Positions 30,045-39,586 of a stretch of DNA of 64,000 nt are shown here, piece by piece. Source of the DNA: SAR86 cluster bacterium. GTDB taxonomy: Bacteria; Pseudomonadota; Gammaproteobacteria; Magnimaribacterales; AG-339-G14. The position numbers were made by a program, and so were the translations under genes. The stretch is from assembly GCA_023703675.1 (NCBI GenBank), contig CP097974.1:271288-335287 (forward strand), written 5' to 3'. Position 1 is the stretch's first letter. Each line of letters starts with the position of its first letter. The notes beneath the pieces were generated by a model. It did not search any database. It was not told the origin of the DNA and worked only from the letters and a program-made list of their open reading frames with translations.

Positions 30045-31236
30045 CTGTTTGATACTCGATTACCCTGGTTTCGAAGAAGTTTTTCTCTTTTCTCAAGTCC
30101 ATTATTTCTGACATCCATGGAAAAGGATTTGATGCGTTAGGGAATGCTTCCTCTAAACCAATTTGAGTCAATCTTCTGTTTGCGATAAATCTTAAATATT
30201 CAGCCATCATTTCCGAATTCATACCTAGAATTCCTTTTGGCATAGTATCTTCTGCATATTCTATTTCTAGCTGAGTTCCCTGAAGAATCATTGTTTGGGC
30301 TTCTTTTTGCATTTCTTCATCCCATAAGTGGGGGTTTTCAAGTTTTATTTGATTAATCATGTCTATGCCAAAATTAACGTGCATCGATTCATCTCTTAAA
30401 ATGTATTGAAATTGTTCGGCTGTTCCAGTCATTTTATTTCTATTACCCATAGAAAGAATTTGAGTGAAACCACAGTAAAAGAAAATACCTTCTAATACAC
30501 AATAAAAGGCAATAAGATTTCTTAGAAGAATTTTATCGTTCTCCTCTGTTCCAGTTTCAAAACTTTGATCCGAAAGTGATTTTGTAAAAGGAAGCGCCCA
30601 GGCAGCCTTCTTTGCTACTGAGGGAATCTCTTTATACATGTTAAATATTTCGCCTTCATCCATACCTAAAGACTCAATCACATATTGGTAAGCATGAGTA
30701 TGTATAGCTTCTTCTAAAGCTTGACGAAGCAAATATTGTCTACATTCAGGATTTGTTATGTGTTTATAAACTGAAAGAACGATATTGTTAGCAACGAGCG
30801 AATCTGCGGTTGAGAAAAATCCTAGATTTCTCATGACTATCCTTCTTTCGTCTTCTGTTAAGCCGTTTTGGTTCTTCCAAAGCGCTACATCAGCAGTCAT
30901 ATTTATTTCTTGAGGCATCCAGTGATTTGCACTGCCATCAAGGTATTTCTGCCAAGCCCAATCGTATTTGAAAGGAACTAATTGATTAACATCAGCTCTC
31001 GAATTTATCATTTTCTTTTCACTAACATCAACTCTGGCAGAAGCTCCTTCCAATTCTGCTCTACCTGCTTCTAAATCCAAGGAATCCAAGTCAGAAAGCA
31101 TCGATTTTTCTTGTGATGCTTTTCCCACTTTGGGTGGCTCTAAGACGTGGTCTGTCTTTTTTTCAGCAAGATTTTTTTCAGCCAATACCGGCTCTTTTAT
31201 TTTTTCTTTATCATCGAAATCATCCCAAGATAACAT
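30022..31236 (-). CDS. nrdB: Ribonucleoside-diphosphate reductase, class Ia, beta subunit
   Basis: Di-iron tyrosyl-radical subunit that powers deoxyribonucleotide synthesis by NrdA. The core [11 protein letters not shown] holds the Glu, His and radical Tyr with the E. coli spacing. ALEEAIHTH and [15 protein letters not shown] supply further metal ligands. A roughly 80-residue charged N-terminal extension precedes [39 protein letters not shown]. The C-terminal tail, which docks to NrdA, ends [11 protein letters not shown]. Its 404 residues are like the Pseudomonas protein (415). It follows nrdA after 15 bases. Confidence 0.96.
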   Translation of the reverse strand: MLSWDDFDDKEKIKEPVLAEKNLAEKKTDHVLEPPKVGKASQEKSMLSDLDSLDLEAGRAELEGASARVDVSEKKMINSRADVNQLVPFKYDWAWQKYLDGSANHWMPQEINMTADVALWKNQNGLTEDERRIVMRNLGFFSTADSLVANNIVLSVYKHITNPECRQYLLRQALEEAIHTHAYQYVIESLGMDEGEIFNMYKEIPSVAKKAAWALPFTKSLSDQSFETGTEENDKILLRNLIAFYCVLEGIFFYCGFTQILSMGNRNKMTGTAEQFQYILRDESMHVNFGIDMINQIKLENPHLWDEEMQKEAQTMILQGTQLEIEYAEDTMPKGILGMNSEMMAEYLRFIANRRLTQIGLEEAFPNASNPFPWMSEIMDLRKEKNFFETRVIEYQTGGALNWD

Positions 31237-31251
31237 TTTTACACCTCATTT

Positions 31252-34059
31252 TTATTGACAAGCCTCACAGTCAGGGTCGAGGATAGAGCAGGCTTCTGGA
31301 GCCTCCGATCCTTGATTTGCATTAACTGCATTAAGCTCTAAGTTAGTTATTGTTGATTTTTCAGAAGTTGTTGCACTCCTTGAACGTAAATAGTAAGTAG
31401 TTTTTAGGCCTCTTAACCAAGCCATTTTGTACATTACATCTAATTTTTTTCCATTTGGCTCTGATACATATAAATTTAGAGATTGACTTTGGTCAATCCA
31501 TTTCTGTCTTCTAGATGCAGCCTCGATTAACCATTTTGGTTCTACTTCAAAAGATGTAGCGAAAATCTTTTTTAATTGATCTGGAACTCTGCTTATTTCT
31601 TCTAAGCTTCCGTTGAGATTCTTTAAATCGTAAACCATTACTTCATCCCACATGTCTACTTTTTTAAGAGCGTCAACCAAGTGCATATTAATAATTGTAA
31701 ATTCGCCTGATAAGTTCGATTTAACGAATAGATTTGAATAGGTGGGCTCAATTGATTGAGTTAAGCCCGTTATATTAGCTATTGTTGCGGTAGGCGCTAT
31801 TGCCATGACATTTGAGTTCCTCATTCCTTGAGTTTTTACAATTTTTCTTAACCCGTCCCAGTCTAATCTTGAAGAAGTATCTACTTCAATAAATTCTTCC
31901 CCTCTGTCTTTTTTTAAGATTTCTATCGAATCTAAAGGAAGAATTCCTTTGCTCCATAGAGATCCTTCGTAAGAAGAGTAAGATTTTCTTTCAACTGCTA
32001 AATCAGATGACGCTTTAATTGCATAGTAGCTAACCATTTCCATTGATTCGTCAGCAAAAGAAATAGCTTCTTCTGATGAATATGGGAGTTCTTTTATATA
32101 AAGAGCATCTTGGAAGCCCATAATTCCCAATCCAATAGGCCTATGTTTTAGATTTGAATTTTTTGCTTGAGGTACTGCGTAATAATTTATGTCAATAACG
32201 TTATCGAGCATTCTAATAGCGGTATTTATTGTTTTTTCTATTTTCTTTTCATCTAAGTTACCTTCTTCATTTAAGTGATTCGGTAAATTTATAGACCCTA
32301 GATTGCAGACAGCAATTTCATCCGGAGAGGTGTTTAAGGTAATTTCGGTACAAAGATTAGATGAATGAATCACTCCAGTATGTTGCTGTGGCGATCTCAA
32401 ATTGCAAGCATCTTTGAAAGTTATCCATGGATGACCTGTCTCGAATAACATTGAAATGATTTTCCTCCACAATTCTTCTGCTTCCACTTCTTTTGAAACG
32501 TCAATTTTTCCTTCTTTTGCCTCCTTTTCGTATTCTTCGTATCTTTTTTTGAAAGCTGCTCCGGTTAAATCATGTAAGTCGGGAGTTTCGTTCGGAGTGA
32601 ACAAAGTCCATTTTTCACCATTCATTACTCTTTGCATGAATAAGTCTGGTATCCAATTTGCCGTATTCATGTCATGAGTTCTTCTTCTGTCGTCACCTGT
32701 ATTCTTTCGAAGCTCCACAAATTCCTCTATGTCAAGATGCCAAGTCTCTAAATAGGAACAAACAGCTCCCTTCCTTTTTCCACCCTGATTAACAGCAACG
32801 GCAGTATCGTTGACTACCTTCAAAAAGGGTACAACTCCTTGAGATTTGCCGTTAGTACCCTTGATATGGGCTCCCATACCTCGAACTGGAGTCCAATCAT
32901 TGCCGAGGCCTCCTGCCCACTTTGAAAGCATTGCATTGTCACCGAGGGCATCATAAATTCCTTTTAAATCGTCTGGCACAGTAGTTAAGTAACACGAAGA
33001 TAGTTGAGAATGAATCGTTCCTGAATTAAAGAGGGTAGGAGTAGAGCTCATGTAATCAAAAGATGAAAGAAGATCGTAAAATTCTATTGCTTTTTCTTCT
33101 CTATCTTTTTCTTCAATGGCCAGCCCCATAGCCACTCTCATAAAGAATATTTGAGGCAATTCAAATCTTATTTCGTTTTTGTGAATGAAGTACCTGTCAT
33201 AAAGAGTTTGAAGTCCAAGATAAGAAAATTGGAGATCTCTTTCAGGCTTTAAATTTTTTCCTAGTTTTTTAAGATCCATTTTTCCTAATTCAGGATTAAC
33301 TAGTTCTAGCGTGACGGCTTTTTTTATAAAGGCTTCAAGAGATTTGGGGTATAGTTTTTCCATTTCCTTTTGCGTTGCATTCTGGGAAATATCTAGAAAG
33401 GATAAAGCCTCTGTTCTTAAATTATCCAATAGAATTCTTGAAGTCGCGAAAGTGTAGTTTGGCTCTATCTCGACTAATGATCTTGACGACAGAATTAGAG
33501 CTTCCTTTATTTCATTTTCCGAGGCTCCTTCGTATAAATTCTTATTTGCTTCTTTTAAAATTGTTTCAGCATCTGTTCCAGCTAGACCCTCACAAGCCTC
33601 TTTAGCAATAGTTTCTGTCCTTTCAGAGGGACTCAATTTTGGCTCATCCTGTGAAATACTTGACTCTTCTTGCCTAACTTTTGTTCTTTCCGCTCTATAC
33701 AATACATAAGCTCTAGCTACTTTTAGCTCTTCCGACCTCATAAGAGCCAATTCAACTTGGTCTTGTATTTCTTCTATATGGATCGTTCCTCCTGATGGCA
33801 TTCTCGAAGAAAAGGTGTCGTAAACATTTTGGGAGAGCTGAGCAACCTTTTGTTGAACACTCGAGGAAGCAGCTGCAGCACTGGTATGAACCGCAAGAAA
33901 TGCCTTGGTTATGGCTACTTCTATTTTTGATTTATCAAAGTCGACAACTGAACCATTTCTCTTAATAACTCTTAGCGTTCCAGGCTCAACAGCACTGGTA
34001 AGCTTATCTTTGCTTAAATCTATGTTTTTTTCTTGTTCTTTTCTTTCAGAAACGTCCAT
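31252..34059 (-). CDS. nrdA: Ribonucleoside-diphosphate reductase, class Ia, alpha subunit
   Basis: Catalytic subunit that reduces NDPs to dNDPs. One N-terminal ATP-cone (VIKRNGSVVDFDKSKIEVAITKAF) gives allosteric activity control. The barrel has SSCYLTTVPDDLKGIYD, NLCTEITLNTSPDEIAVCNLGSINL and MAIAPTATIANITG. The C-terminus ends DPDCEACQ, the redox-cysteine tail. Its 935 residues are close to the Pseudomonas length. The upstream region holds two NrdR boxes 31 bp apart and DnaA boxes (see those entries), so regulation by NrdR and DnaA is likely. Confidence 0.97.
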   Translation of the reverse strand: MDVSERKEQEKNIDLSKDKLTSAVEPGTLRVIKRNGSVVDFDKSKIEVAITKAFLAVHTSAAAASSSVQQKVAQLSQNVYDTFSSRMPSGGTIHIEEIQDQVELALMRSEELKVARAYVLYRAERTKVRQEESSISQDEPKLSPSERTETIAKEACEGLAGTDAETILKEANKNLYEGASENEIKEALILSSRSLVEIEPNYTFATSRILLDNLRTEALSFLDISQNATQKEMEKLYPKSLEAFIKKAVTLELVNPELGKMDLKKLGKNLKPERDLQFSYLGLQTLYDRYFIHKNEIRFELPQIFFMRVAMGLAIEEKDREEKAIEFYDLLSSFDYMSSTPTLFNSGTIHSQLSSCYLTTVPDDLKGIYDALGDNAMLSKWAGGLGNDWTPVRGMGAHIKGTNGKSQGVVPFLKVVNDTAVAVNQGGKRKGAVCSYLETWHLDIEEFVELRKNTGDDRRRTHDMNTANWIPDLFMQRVMNGEKWTLFTPNETPDLHDLTGAAFKKRYEEYEKEAKEGKIDVSKEVEAEELWRKIISMLFETGHPWITFKDACNLRSPQQHTGVIHSSNLCTEITLNTSPDEIAVCNLGSINLPNHLNEEGNLDEKKIEKTINTAIRMLDNVIDINYYAVPQAKNSNLKHRPIGLGIMGFQDALYIKELPYSSEEAISFADESMEMVSYYAIKASSDLAVERKSYSSYEGSLWSKGILPLDSIEILKKDRGEEFIEVDTSSRLDWDGLRKIVKTQGMRNSNVMAIAPTATIANITGLTQSIEPTYSNLFVKSNLSGEFTIINMHLVDALKKVDMWDEVMVYDLKNLNGSLEEISRVPDQLKKIFATSFEVEPKWLIEAASRRQKWIDQSQSLNLYVSEPNGKKLDVMYKMAWLRGLKTTYYLRSRSATTSEKSTITNLELNAVNANQGSEAPEACSILDPDCEACQ

Positions 34060-34087
34060 ACTCTTTCAACTAAATAATTAGTTAATA

Positions 34088-34134
34088 ACCCTAGATATTG
34101 TGGATTAAATTCTTAACTACACAAGATACGGTGT
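34088..34134 (-). promoter_or_regulatory. Paired NrdR boxes upstream of nrdA
   Basis: Two 16-bp sites, 34088-34103 (ACCCTAGATATTGTGG) and 34119-34134 (ACACAAGATACGGTGT), start 31 bp apart, three helical turns. The right one is an ACAC-N8-GTGT palindrome. Tandem boxes with this spacing upstream of ribonucleotide reductase genes are the known operator of the repressor NrdR. The left site is a weaker match (about 13 of 16 to the usual form). NrdR itself is not in the window. Confidence 0.75.
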
Positions 34135-34183
34135 TTTAAAAGAAAAAGCAATAGAATATTTTATGAAATTTAGGTGGATTAAG

Positions 34184-34192
34184 TGTGGATAA
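34184..34192 (-). promoter_or_regulatory. DnaA box between nrdA and glpK
   Basis: TGTGGATAA is a perfect DnaA box (TTATCCACA on the minus strand). A one-mismatch copy, TGTGGATTA, is at 34099-34107 and partly overlaps the left NrdR box. DnaA control of nrdAB is known in E. coli, so the pair probably serves nrdAB here too; that role is inferred. Confidence 0.55.
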
Positions 34193-34212
34193 CTGTATAT
34201 AAAATGATGTAG

Positions 34213-35667
34213 ATGGGAAATTACTTTTTAGCTATCGACCAAGGCACAACAAGCACAAGAACGGTGCTTTACGGTTCAAATTTTACCGCACTAGACCAAA
34301 ACCAAATTGAGATAAGACAATACTATCCAAGACCAGGGTATGTCGAACATGATGCCCAAGAAATATGGGATAAAACATTTTCCACAGTCTCCTCACTGTT
34401 AGAGAAGAATGGACTGGATGCATCACAGATAATATCAATTGGTATTACCAACCAAAGAGAAACGATTGTCGGTTGGGACCAAAAAACGGGCAAACCGATC
34501 GGGAGAGCAATAGTTTGGCAAGATAAAAGGACAACAGATTATTGTAAGACTCTTCAAAATCAAGGCGTTGAGAAGGAAGTAATTGAAAAAACCGGATTGT
34601 TACTTGACCCATATTTTTCTGCTTCAAAATTAAGATGGCTAAACGACAACTTTAAAGAAGAAATTGTTAATAAAAATATTTTATTTGGAACCATTGATAC
34701 TTTCCTCTTATGGAAATTAACGAAGGGAGATGTTTATGCTACTGATGTCTCAAATGCGGCGAGAACTTCTTTGTTCAATATATCAACCCTAGACTGGGAC
34801 CAAGACCTGATCAAACTATTTGAATTAGAAAAGATTAACTTACCTGAAATTAAAAAAAACGCAGATGACTTTGGATCAACAACATTATTTGGCGGTGATA
34901 TAAAGATTTCGGGTATGGCAGGAGATCAACAAGCAGCCTTATTTGGCCAGACATGTTTTGAGGCAGGAGATATAAAAAGCACTTATGGGACCGGATGTTT
35001 CTTAATTCTTAACACTGGTAACCAAATATTGAGGTCTCAAAATAAGCTTCTTACTACTATAGGCTATAAAATTGATCAAGAAGTTGTATATGCGTTGGAA
35101 GGAAGTATTTTTATTGCGGGTGCATTAATTCAATGGTTGAGAGATAAAATGAAGTTTTTTATATCCGCGCCTGAATCCGAAGGTTTAGCAAAAATTGCAA
35201 ACGAAAATTCTGAATTAATTATCGTACCTTCATTTACTGGTTTAGGAGCTCCTTTTTGGAATCCCGACATTAAAGGCTCAATCCACGGAATTTCTTTAGA
35301 TACGACTCAGCAAGATATTATCTTAGCCAGTTTAGAGGCGATAGCTTTTCAGTCAAAGGATCTTATAGAAGCTATCAAACAAGACGGAGCAGAGATTAAT
35401 TCGATAAAAATTGATGGCGGCATGGCTAATAATGATTTTTTTGTTCAAATTCTGTCCGATGTTCTTGACTTAAGCGTGCAACGTCCAAAAAACATAGAAA
35501 GCACAGCACTGGGAGCTGCATTTTTTGCGGGAATAGGATCAGGCCATGTTAAATTTAATGAATTACCCGACATTTGGAAAAGGGATAAAATTTTCAATTC
35601 CGAGAAATCTTACGATGCCAAATACGCTTCTTACCTGAAAGCTCTTAATGCCTCAATTAATAAGTAA
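34213..35667 (+). CDS. glpK: Glycerol kinase
   Basis: Phosphorylates glycerol to glycerol-3-phosphate in the cytoplasm. AIDQGTTSTRTVLY opens the FGGY fold; GITNQRETIVGWDQKTGKPI and IVWQDKRT are substrate-side motifs. The second FGGY signature is in SIKIDGGMANNDFFVQILSDVL, and AGDQQAALFGQ and TYGTGCFLILN are conserved. At 484 residues it is near E. coli (502). No glpF or glpD lies beside it. Its 3' end overlaps the convergent argF by 15 bases. Confidence 0.96.
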   Translation: MGNYFLAIDQGTTSTRTVLYGSNFTALDQNQIEIRQYYPRPGYVEHDAQEIWDKTFSTVSSLLEKNGLDASQIISIGITNQRETIVGWDQKTGKPIGRAIVWQDKRTTDYCKTLQNQGVEKEVIEKTGLLLDPYFSASKLRWLNDNFKEEIVNKNILFGTIDTFLLWKLTKGDVYATDVSNAARTSLFNISTLDWDQDLIKLFELEKINLPEIKKNADDFGSTTLFGGDIKISGMAGDQQAALFGQTCFEAGDIKSTYGTGCFLILNTGNQILRSQNKLLTTIGYKIDQEVVYALEGSIFIAGALIQWLRDKMKFFISAPESEGLAKIANENSELIIVPSFTGLGAPFWNPDIKGSIHGISLDTTQQDIILASLEAIAFQSKDLIEAIKQDGAEINSIKIDGGMANNDFFVQILSDVLDLSVQRPKNIESTALGAAFFAGIGSGHVKFNELPDIWKRDKIFNSEKSYDAKYASYLKALNASINK

Positions 35668-36549
35668 ATACTCGAGTAATGCTTGCTGTACGTGGAGTCT
35701 GTTCTCTGCTTGAGACCATACTTTACTTTTATCATGGTCTAACATATCAATTGACACTTCTTCTCCTCGATGGGCAGGGAGACAATGAAGAAAAATAGCT
35801 TTTGAATCAGCTAATTCCATGCAGGATGGGTCGATAGAATAGCCTTCAAATATTTTTAGTTTTTCACGAGTTTGTTTCTCAGAGTGCATAGACGTCCATA
35901 CATCTGTGGTAACAATTTTTGCTCCTTTTAGAGCTTCCTCTTTAGTTTTTGTTAGGGTTAAGTTGTTTTTTTGTTTTTTTATAATTTCTGGATTTGGTTC
36001 AAAGCCTTTTGGACAAAAGATATTTAACGAAAAGTTAAATAAACTCGCAGCTTCTATATAAGAATTGCAAACGTTGTTGCTATCACCTATCCATGCCACT
36101 TTTGAAACATCTAGGTTTCCCAGACATTCCTTAAAAGTCATTAGGTCAGCTAAAATTTGACAAGGATGATAGAGGTCGCTGAGACCATTAATAACTGGCA
36201 CAGAGGAGTTTTGGCTAAAAATCTCAAGCAATTCATGGCTGGCTGTTCTGATAACAATTGCGTCAAGCATCGAAGATAGGACTTTAGCTGTATCTGAAAC
36301 TGGTTCGCCTCTGGACATTTGCAACTCTGAATTAGATAGAAAAATAGAATTTCCTCCAAGCTTTTGCATACCAATTTCAAATGAGACTCTAGTGCGAGTA
36401 GAGGGTTTCTCAAAAACTAAACCAAGGGACTTGTTGTCCAAAGAATTAGGTAATTTGTCCAAAGATTTTAATTCCAAACCTCTATTAATAATTGAAGTGA
36501 GCTCTTCCTTTGAAAAGTTATGGAAATTTAAAAAATGTTTTGGTGACAT
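35653..36549 (-). CDS. argF: Ornithine carbamoyltransferase
   Basis: Makes citrulline from ornithine and carbamoyl phosphate in arginine synthesis. The carbamoyl-phosphate loop is FEKPSTRTRVSFEIG. HPCQILADLMTF and the ornithine-side FLHCLPAHRGEEV are standard. At 298 residues it is of the compact anabolic type. It stands alone, with no other arginine genes in the window. Arginine synthesis is the pathway PII and PirA control in cyanobacteria, though at a different step. Confidence 0.96.
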   Translation of the reverse strand: MSPKHFLNFHNFSKEELTSIINRGLELKSLDKLPNSLDNKSLGLVFEKPSTRTRVSFEIGMQKLGGNSIFLSNSELQMSRGEPVSDTAKVLSSMLDAIVIRTASHELLEIFSQNSSVPVINGLSDLYHPCQILADLMTFKECLGNLDVSKVAWIGDSNNVCNSYIEAASLFNFSLNIFCPKGFEPNPEIIKKQKNNLTLTKTKEEALKGAKIVTTDVWTSMHSEKQTREKLKIFEGYSIDPSCMELADSKAIFLHCLPAHRGEEVSIDMLDHDKSKVWSQAENRLHVQQALLEYLLIN

Positions 36550-36592
36550 TGTAGATGCGTTATAGAATTGTCTCTCTTCTGAATTTAATTAG

Positions 36593-37783
36593 ATGAATTT
36601 TAAAGTAAAAACATACAATGCAATAGCTGAAACTGGCATTTCTCTTTTAAATGAATCTAAATTTGACGTCTCAGAAGAGCTTAAATCGCCGGACGCATTA
36701 TTACTAAGAAGTTTTAAATTGACTGAAGAAGATATAGAAAGTTCGCTCAAAGCTATTGCGAGAGCCGGGGCGGGAGTAAATAATGTTCCTGTTCAGCAGT
36801 GTTCAAAAAATGGTGTTGTTGTCTTTAATACACCTGGTGCGAATGCAAATGCAGTAAAAGAGATTGTCTTAGCTGCTTTGCTACTATCTTCTAGAGGCAT
36901 CTATAGCGGAGCAAATTATATAAATGCTATTGACGGAGTAGATGCAACGAATTTAAAAGGCCATATAGAACAAGGAAAGAAAAATTTTAAGGGAAGAGAG
37001 CTTAAAGACGCTACTCTGGGTGTAATTGGTATGGGTGCAATTGGAGCTAAGGTTGCGGACATGGGGGTTATGTTGGGAATGGAAGTTATTGGCTACGATC
37101 CTGCAATATCGGTAGAAGCGGCATGGAAACTACCAAATTTAGTCGCAAGAAGAGAAGATATTGAAACGGTTTTTTCGGAATCTGATTACTTAACTCTTCA
37201 TATACCTGCCATTGAAGAAACCAAAAACTTGGTTAATGAAGATCTACTAATTAAAGCTAAAAAAGGTTTAAAATTAATCAACTTTGCTAGAGATGAAATT
37301 GTTGACTCAACTGCAGTTATAAAGTCTCTTGATGCAGGAAAATTGGGGGGCTATGTTACTGATTTTGCTGATTTGGATTTAATTGATAGGGCTAAATCTC
37401 ATGGCGACGTGATAATTCTTCCACATATCGGAGCTAGCACTCGTCAAGCGGAAGAAAATTGCTCTTTAATGGCAGCAGAACAACTTATTGATTTTTTAGA
37501 AAACGGAAATATAAAAAATTCCGTTAATTTTCCCGAGTTAATTGAACCAAGAAGGTCCAAGTTTCGAATTACTCTTTCAAACAATAATATTGCAGGAATG
37601 ATTGGACAGATGACAACGATTCTTGCTGAAAATAACTTAAATATCTTAAATATGGTGAATAAAAGTAAAGGGGAGATCGCCTACAATGTCATAGATGTAG
37701 ATTCTGAGCCTTCAAAAAGTGTAATAGAAGGTTTATCAAAACTAGACGGAGTCATTACAGTGAGGATTCTCAGTGATGGATAA
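36593..37783 (+). CDS. serA: D-3-phosphoglycerate dehydrogenase
   Basis: First step of serine synthesis. The NAD-binding motif is GVIGMGAIGAKVADMGVMLGM near residue 142. The 2-hydroxyacid dehydrogenase signatures include LINFARDEIVD and ILPHIGASTRQAEENCS with the catalytic His. A C-terminal ACT domain (GMIGQMTTILAENNLNILNM) implies serine feedback. Its 396 residues match the short SerA form. It overlaps the following SDR gene by 11 bases. Confidence 0.93.
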   Translation: MNFKVKTYNAIAETGISLLNESKFDVSEELKSPDALLLRSFKLTEEDIESSLKAIARAGAGVNNVPVQQCSKNGVVVFNTPGANANAVKEIVLAALLLSSRGIYSGANYINAIDGVDATNLKGHIEQGKKNFKGRELKDATLGVIGMGAIGAKVADMGVMLGMEVIGYDPAISVEAAWKLPNLVARREDIETVFSESDYLTLHIPAIEETKNLVNEDLLIKAKKGLKLINFARDEIVDSTAVIKSLDAGKLGGYVTDFADLDLIDRAKSHGDVIILPHIGASTRQAEENCSLMAAEQLIDFLENGNIKNSVNFPELIEPRRSKFRITLSNNNIAGMIGQMTTILAENNLNILNMVNKSKGEIAYNVIDVDSEPSKSVIEGLSKLDGVITVRILSDG

Positions 37784-38531
37784 ACCAGTTGCCATAGTTA
37801 CGGGTGCCAGCAGAGGGGTAGGCGAAGCAGTTGCAATTTTACTTGCAGAAAAAGGATGGAACCTAACTTTGACTTGCTCAAGTTCACTGAAAGAGGCAAA
37901 AAAAGTAGCAGAAAAATGTAATGAATTAGGTTCAGAGACTTTAGTTATCGCAGCCGACGTATCAAACGAAGAAAAGTGTAAAGATACAGTGCAAAGTACT
38001 TTGGAAAAATGGGATAGATTGGATTCCTTAATTAATAATGCTGGCACAACAGTCTTTAATCCCCACGATAAACTTGATGGGCTGAGCACCGAAGACTTTA
38101 TAAAAATTTATAAAACCAATACTGTTGGTCCTTATATGATGATTAAAGAATCAGAAGAATATTTAAGGAAAAGTTCTATCGCATCAGTTGTAAATATTGC
38201 TTCAATAGCTGGAGTAATTGGTGTGGGAAGTTCAGTAGCATATGTAGCTTCTAAAGGCGCTTTGGTTATGATGACGAAGTCTCTTGCAAAGGCACTTGGT
38301 CCAATCAGAATTAATGCAATTTGCCCTGGATTCATTGAAGGTGAGTGGCTGAGATCAGGTCTTGGAGACGAAGCCTATGATTTTACAAAAAATGCTATTG
38401 AGGCTAGCACACCTTTAAGCATGGTTTGTAATCCTGAGAAGGTAGCCAAGGGTGTTTGGTTTTTTATAGAAGACGCAGTTGCAACCACAGGTGAAACTTT
38501 GGTTCTGGATGGTGGATTCCACTTGAAATAA
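37773..38531 (+). CDS. Short-chain dehydrogenase/reductase (SDR)
   Basis: A 252-residue SDR. VTGASRGVGEAVAILLAEKGW is the NAD(P)-binding turn, NNAGTTVF the NNAG motif, and NIASIAGVIGVGSSVAYVASKGAL carries the catalytic Ser, Tyr and Lys. The GETLVLDGGFHL ending is typical. Substrate cannot be assigned. It overlaps serA by 11 bases, so it is translated with it. The long AT-rich gap follows its stop. Confidence 0.82.
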   Translation: MMDKPVAIVTGASRGVGEAVAILLAEKGWNLTLTCSSSLKEAKKVAEKCNELGSETLVIAADVSNEEKCKDTVQSTLEKWDRLDSLINNAGTTVFNPHDKLDGLSTEDFIKIYKTNTVGPYMMIKESEEYLRKSSIASVVNIASIAGVIGVGSSVAYVASKGALVMMTKSLAKALGPIRINAICPGFIEGEWLRSGLGDEAYDFTKNAIEASTPLSMVCNPEKVAKGVWFFIEDAVATTGETLVLDGGFHLK

Positions 38532-38916
38532 GTTTAAAGTTGTCTAAAAGAATCATATTGAAAAAAAATAATATTTTAAAAAAAAAATCAATCAAATTTT
38601 TTATTTTTTTAGATTAAATGTTGATAAAAAATTTTCTCTTTAGAAATTATCAACCAATTCTTTTTAAAAGTTACACACAAATAAATGCTTTTGTTCCAAA
38701 CGAATAAATAAATAAAAGAGAATTGCACTTTTATTGAACATAATATTATAAACATTGTAAAGTACTGATTTTATTGACTTTTTTATATTGATCAATTTTT
38801 AACCAATTTATTAAAACCCTTTTTATATTAAGCATTTAGAAGAATTAAATGATTTTATCCAAAGAGTTATCCACAGAAACTGTGGATAAAAAAAATGCTT
38901 TTGTTAGCATAATTTA
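38532..38916. other. AT-rich gene-free region with DnaA boxes and a direct repeat
   Basis: 385 bases with no credible ORF, very AT-rich with long A and T runs. It holds a DnaA-box cluster at its right end (38855-38889), weaker 7-of-9 matches at about 38648 (TTATCAACC) and 38671 (TTACACACA), and a 13-bp direct repeat AAATGCTTTTGTT at 38683-38695 and 38893-38905. It lies upstream of ung. It looks like a minor origin-like or DnaA-binding locus. Gene orientation on both sides does not show the divergence expected around a replication origin. Confidence 0.6.
38855..38889 (+). promoter_or_regulatory. DnaA-box cluster with perfect inverted pair
   Basis: TTATCCAAA (38855-38863, one mismatch), TTATCCACA (38867-38875, perfect) and TGTGGATAA (38881-38889, perfect, reverse). 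The two perfect boxes form a 10-bp inverted repeat (TTATCCACAG / CTGTGGATAA) around AAA. It ends 27 bases before the ung ATG. Confidence 0.65.
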
Positions 38917-39585
38917 ATGGTTTTAAATCTGCCAAAAAATTGGGAATACTTTTTGAAAGGAAGAGATGTAGAAAAGTCACTGCTATCAATTAAATCCTTA
39001 TTAGAGAAAGAAAAAAAATTAGGAAAGGAAATTTATCCAAGCACTGAAAATATATTTCGAGCTTTGGAGTTAGTAAGCCCAGGAGATGTCAAAGTAGTTG
39101 TTGTAGGTCAAGATCCTTATCATGATATTAATCAAGCAAATGGGCTGGCCTTTTCAGTTAATAAAAATAATACGATTCCACCCTCACTGAAAAATATTTA
39201 TAGTGAAATCAAAAGAGATCTTAACTCTGAGACATTGCAAACTGGAGATCTAACTCAAATTGCAAAACAAGGCGTCTTATTTTTGAATTCCGTGTTAACA
39301 GTAGAGGCTCATAAACCTGGTTCACATGTAAATATAGGATGGCAAGAAATTACTGACTCTATAATTTCTCTTTTGAGTTCAGAAAAAAATATTGTATTTA
39401 TGCTTTGGGGAAATTTTGCCCAGTTAAAAGAAAAATTTATAGATTTAAATTCTAATCTTGTTCTTAAAACATCCCATCCTTCACCCTTATCGGCTTATCG
39501 AGGCTTTACAGGGTCTCGACCTTTTAGCAAAAGTAATAAATTTTTAAAATCCAAAGGAAAAAGGATCATTGACTGGAGTTTGTAG
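38917..39585 (+). CDS. ung: Uracil-DNA glycosylase
   Basis: Removes uracil from DNA. The catalytic-water motif GQDPYHDINQANGLAFS is complete. FMLWGNFAQLKEK, then HPSPLSAYRGF with the catalytic His and minor-groove loop, follow near the C-terminus. At 222 residues it is full length. A DnaA-box palindrome lies directly upstream; whether it regulates this gene is unknown. Confidence 0.97.
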   Translation: MVLNLPKNWEYFLKGRDVEKSLLSIKSLLEKEKKLGKEIYPSTENIFRALELVSPGDVKVVVVGQDPYHDINQANGLAFSVNKNNTIPPSLKNIYSEIKRDLNSETLQTGDLTQIAKQGVLFLNSVLTVEAHKPGSHVNIGWQEITDSIISLLSSEKNIVFMLWGNFAQLKEKFIDLNSNLVLKTSHPSPLSAYRGFTGSRPFSKSNKFLKSKGKRIIDWSL

Positions 39586-39586
39586 C

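Noticed and set aside
38867-38889. Intrinsic terminator at the DnaA palindrome
   Set aside because: The 10-bp hairpin is followed by A-runs on the plus strand and has no T-run on either exit side, so it lacks the terminator pattern.
38532-38916. Chromosomal replication origin
   Set aside because: DnaA boxes and AT-richness fit, but the ribosomal, groEL and prfB-lysS genes to the left and most genes to the right all point the same way, and no dnaA, dnaN, gyrB, rpmH or mnmG lies near. Kept only as a DnaA-binding locus.
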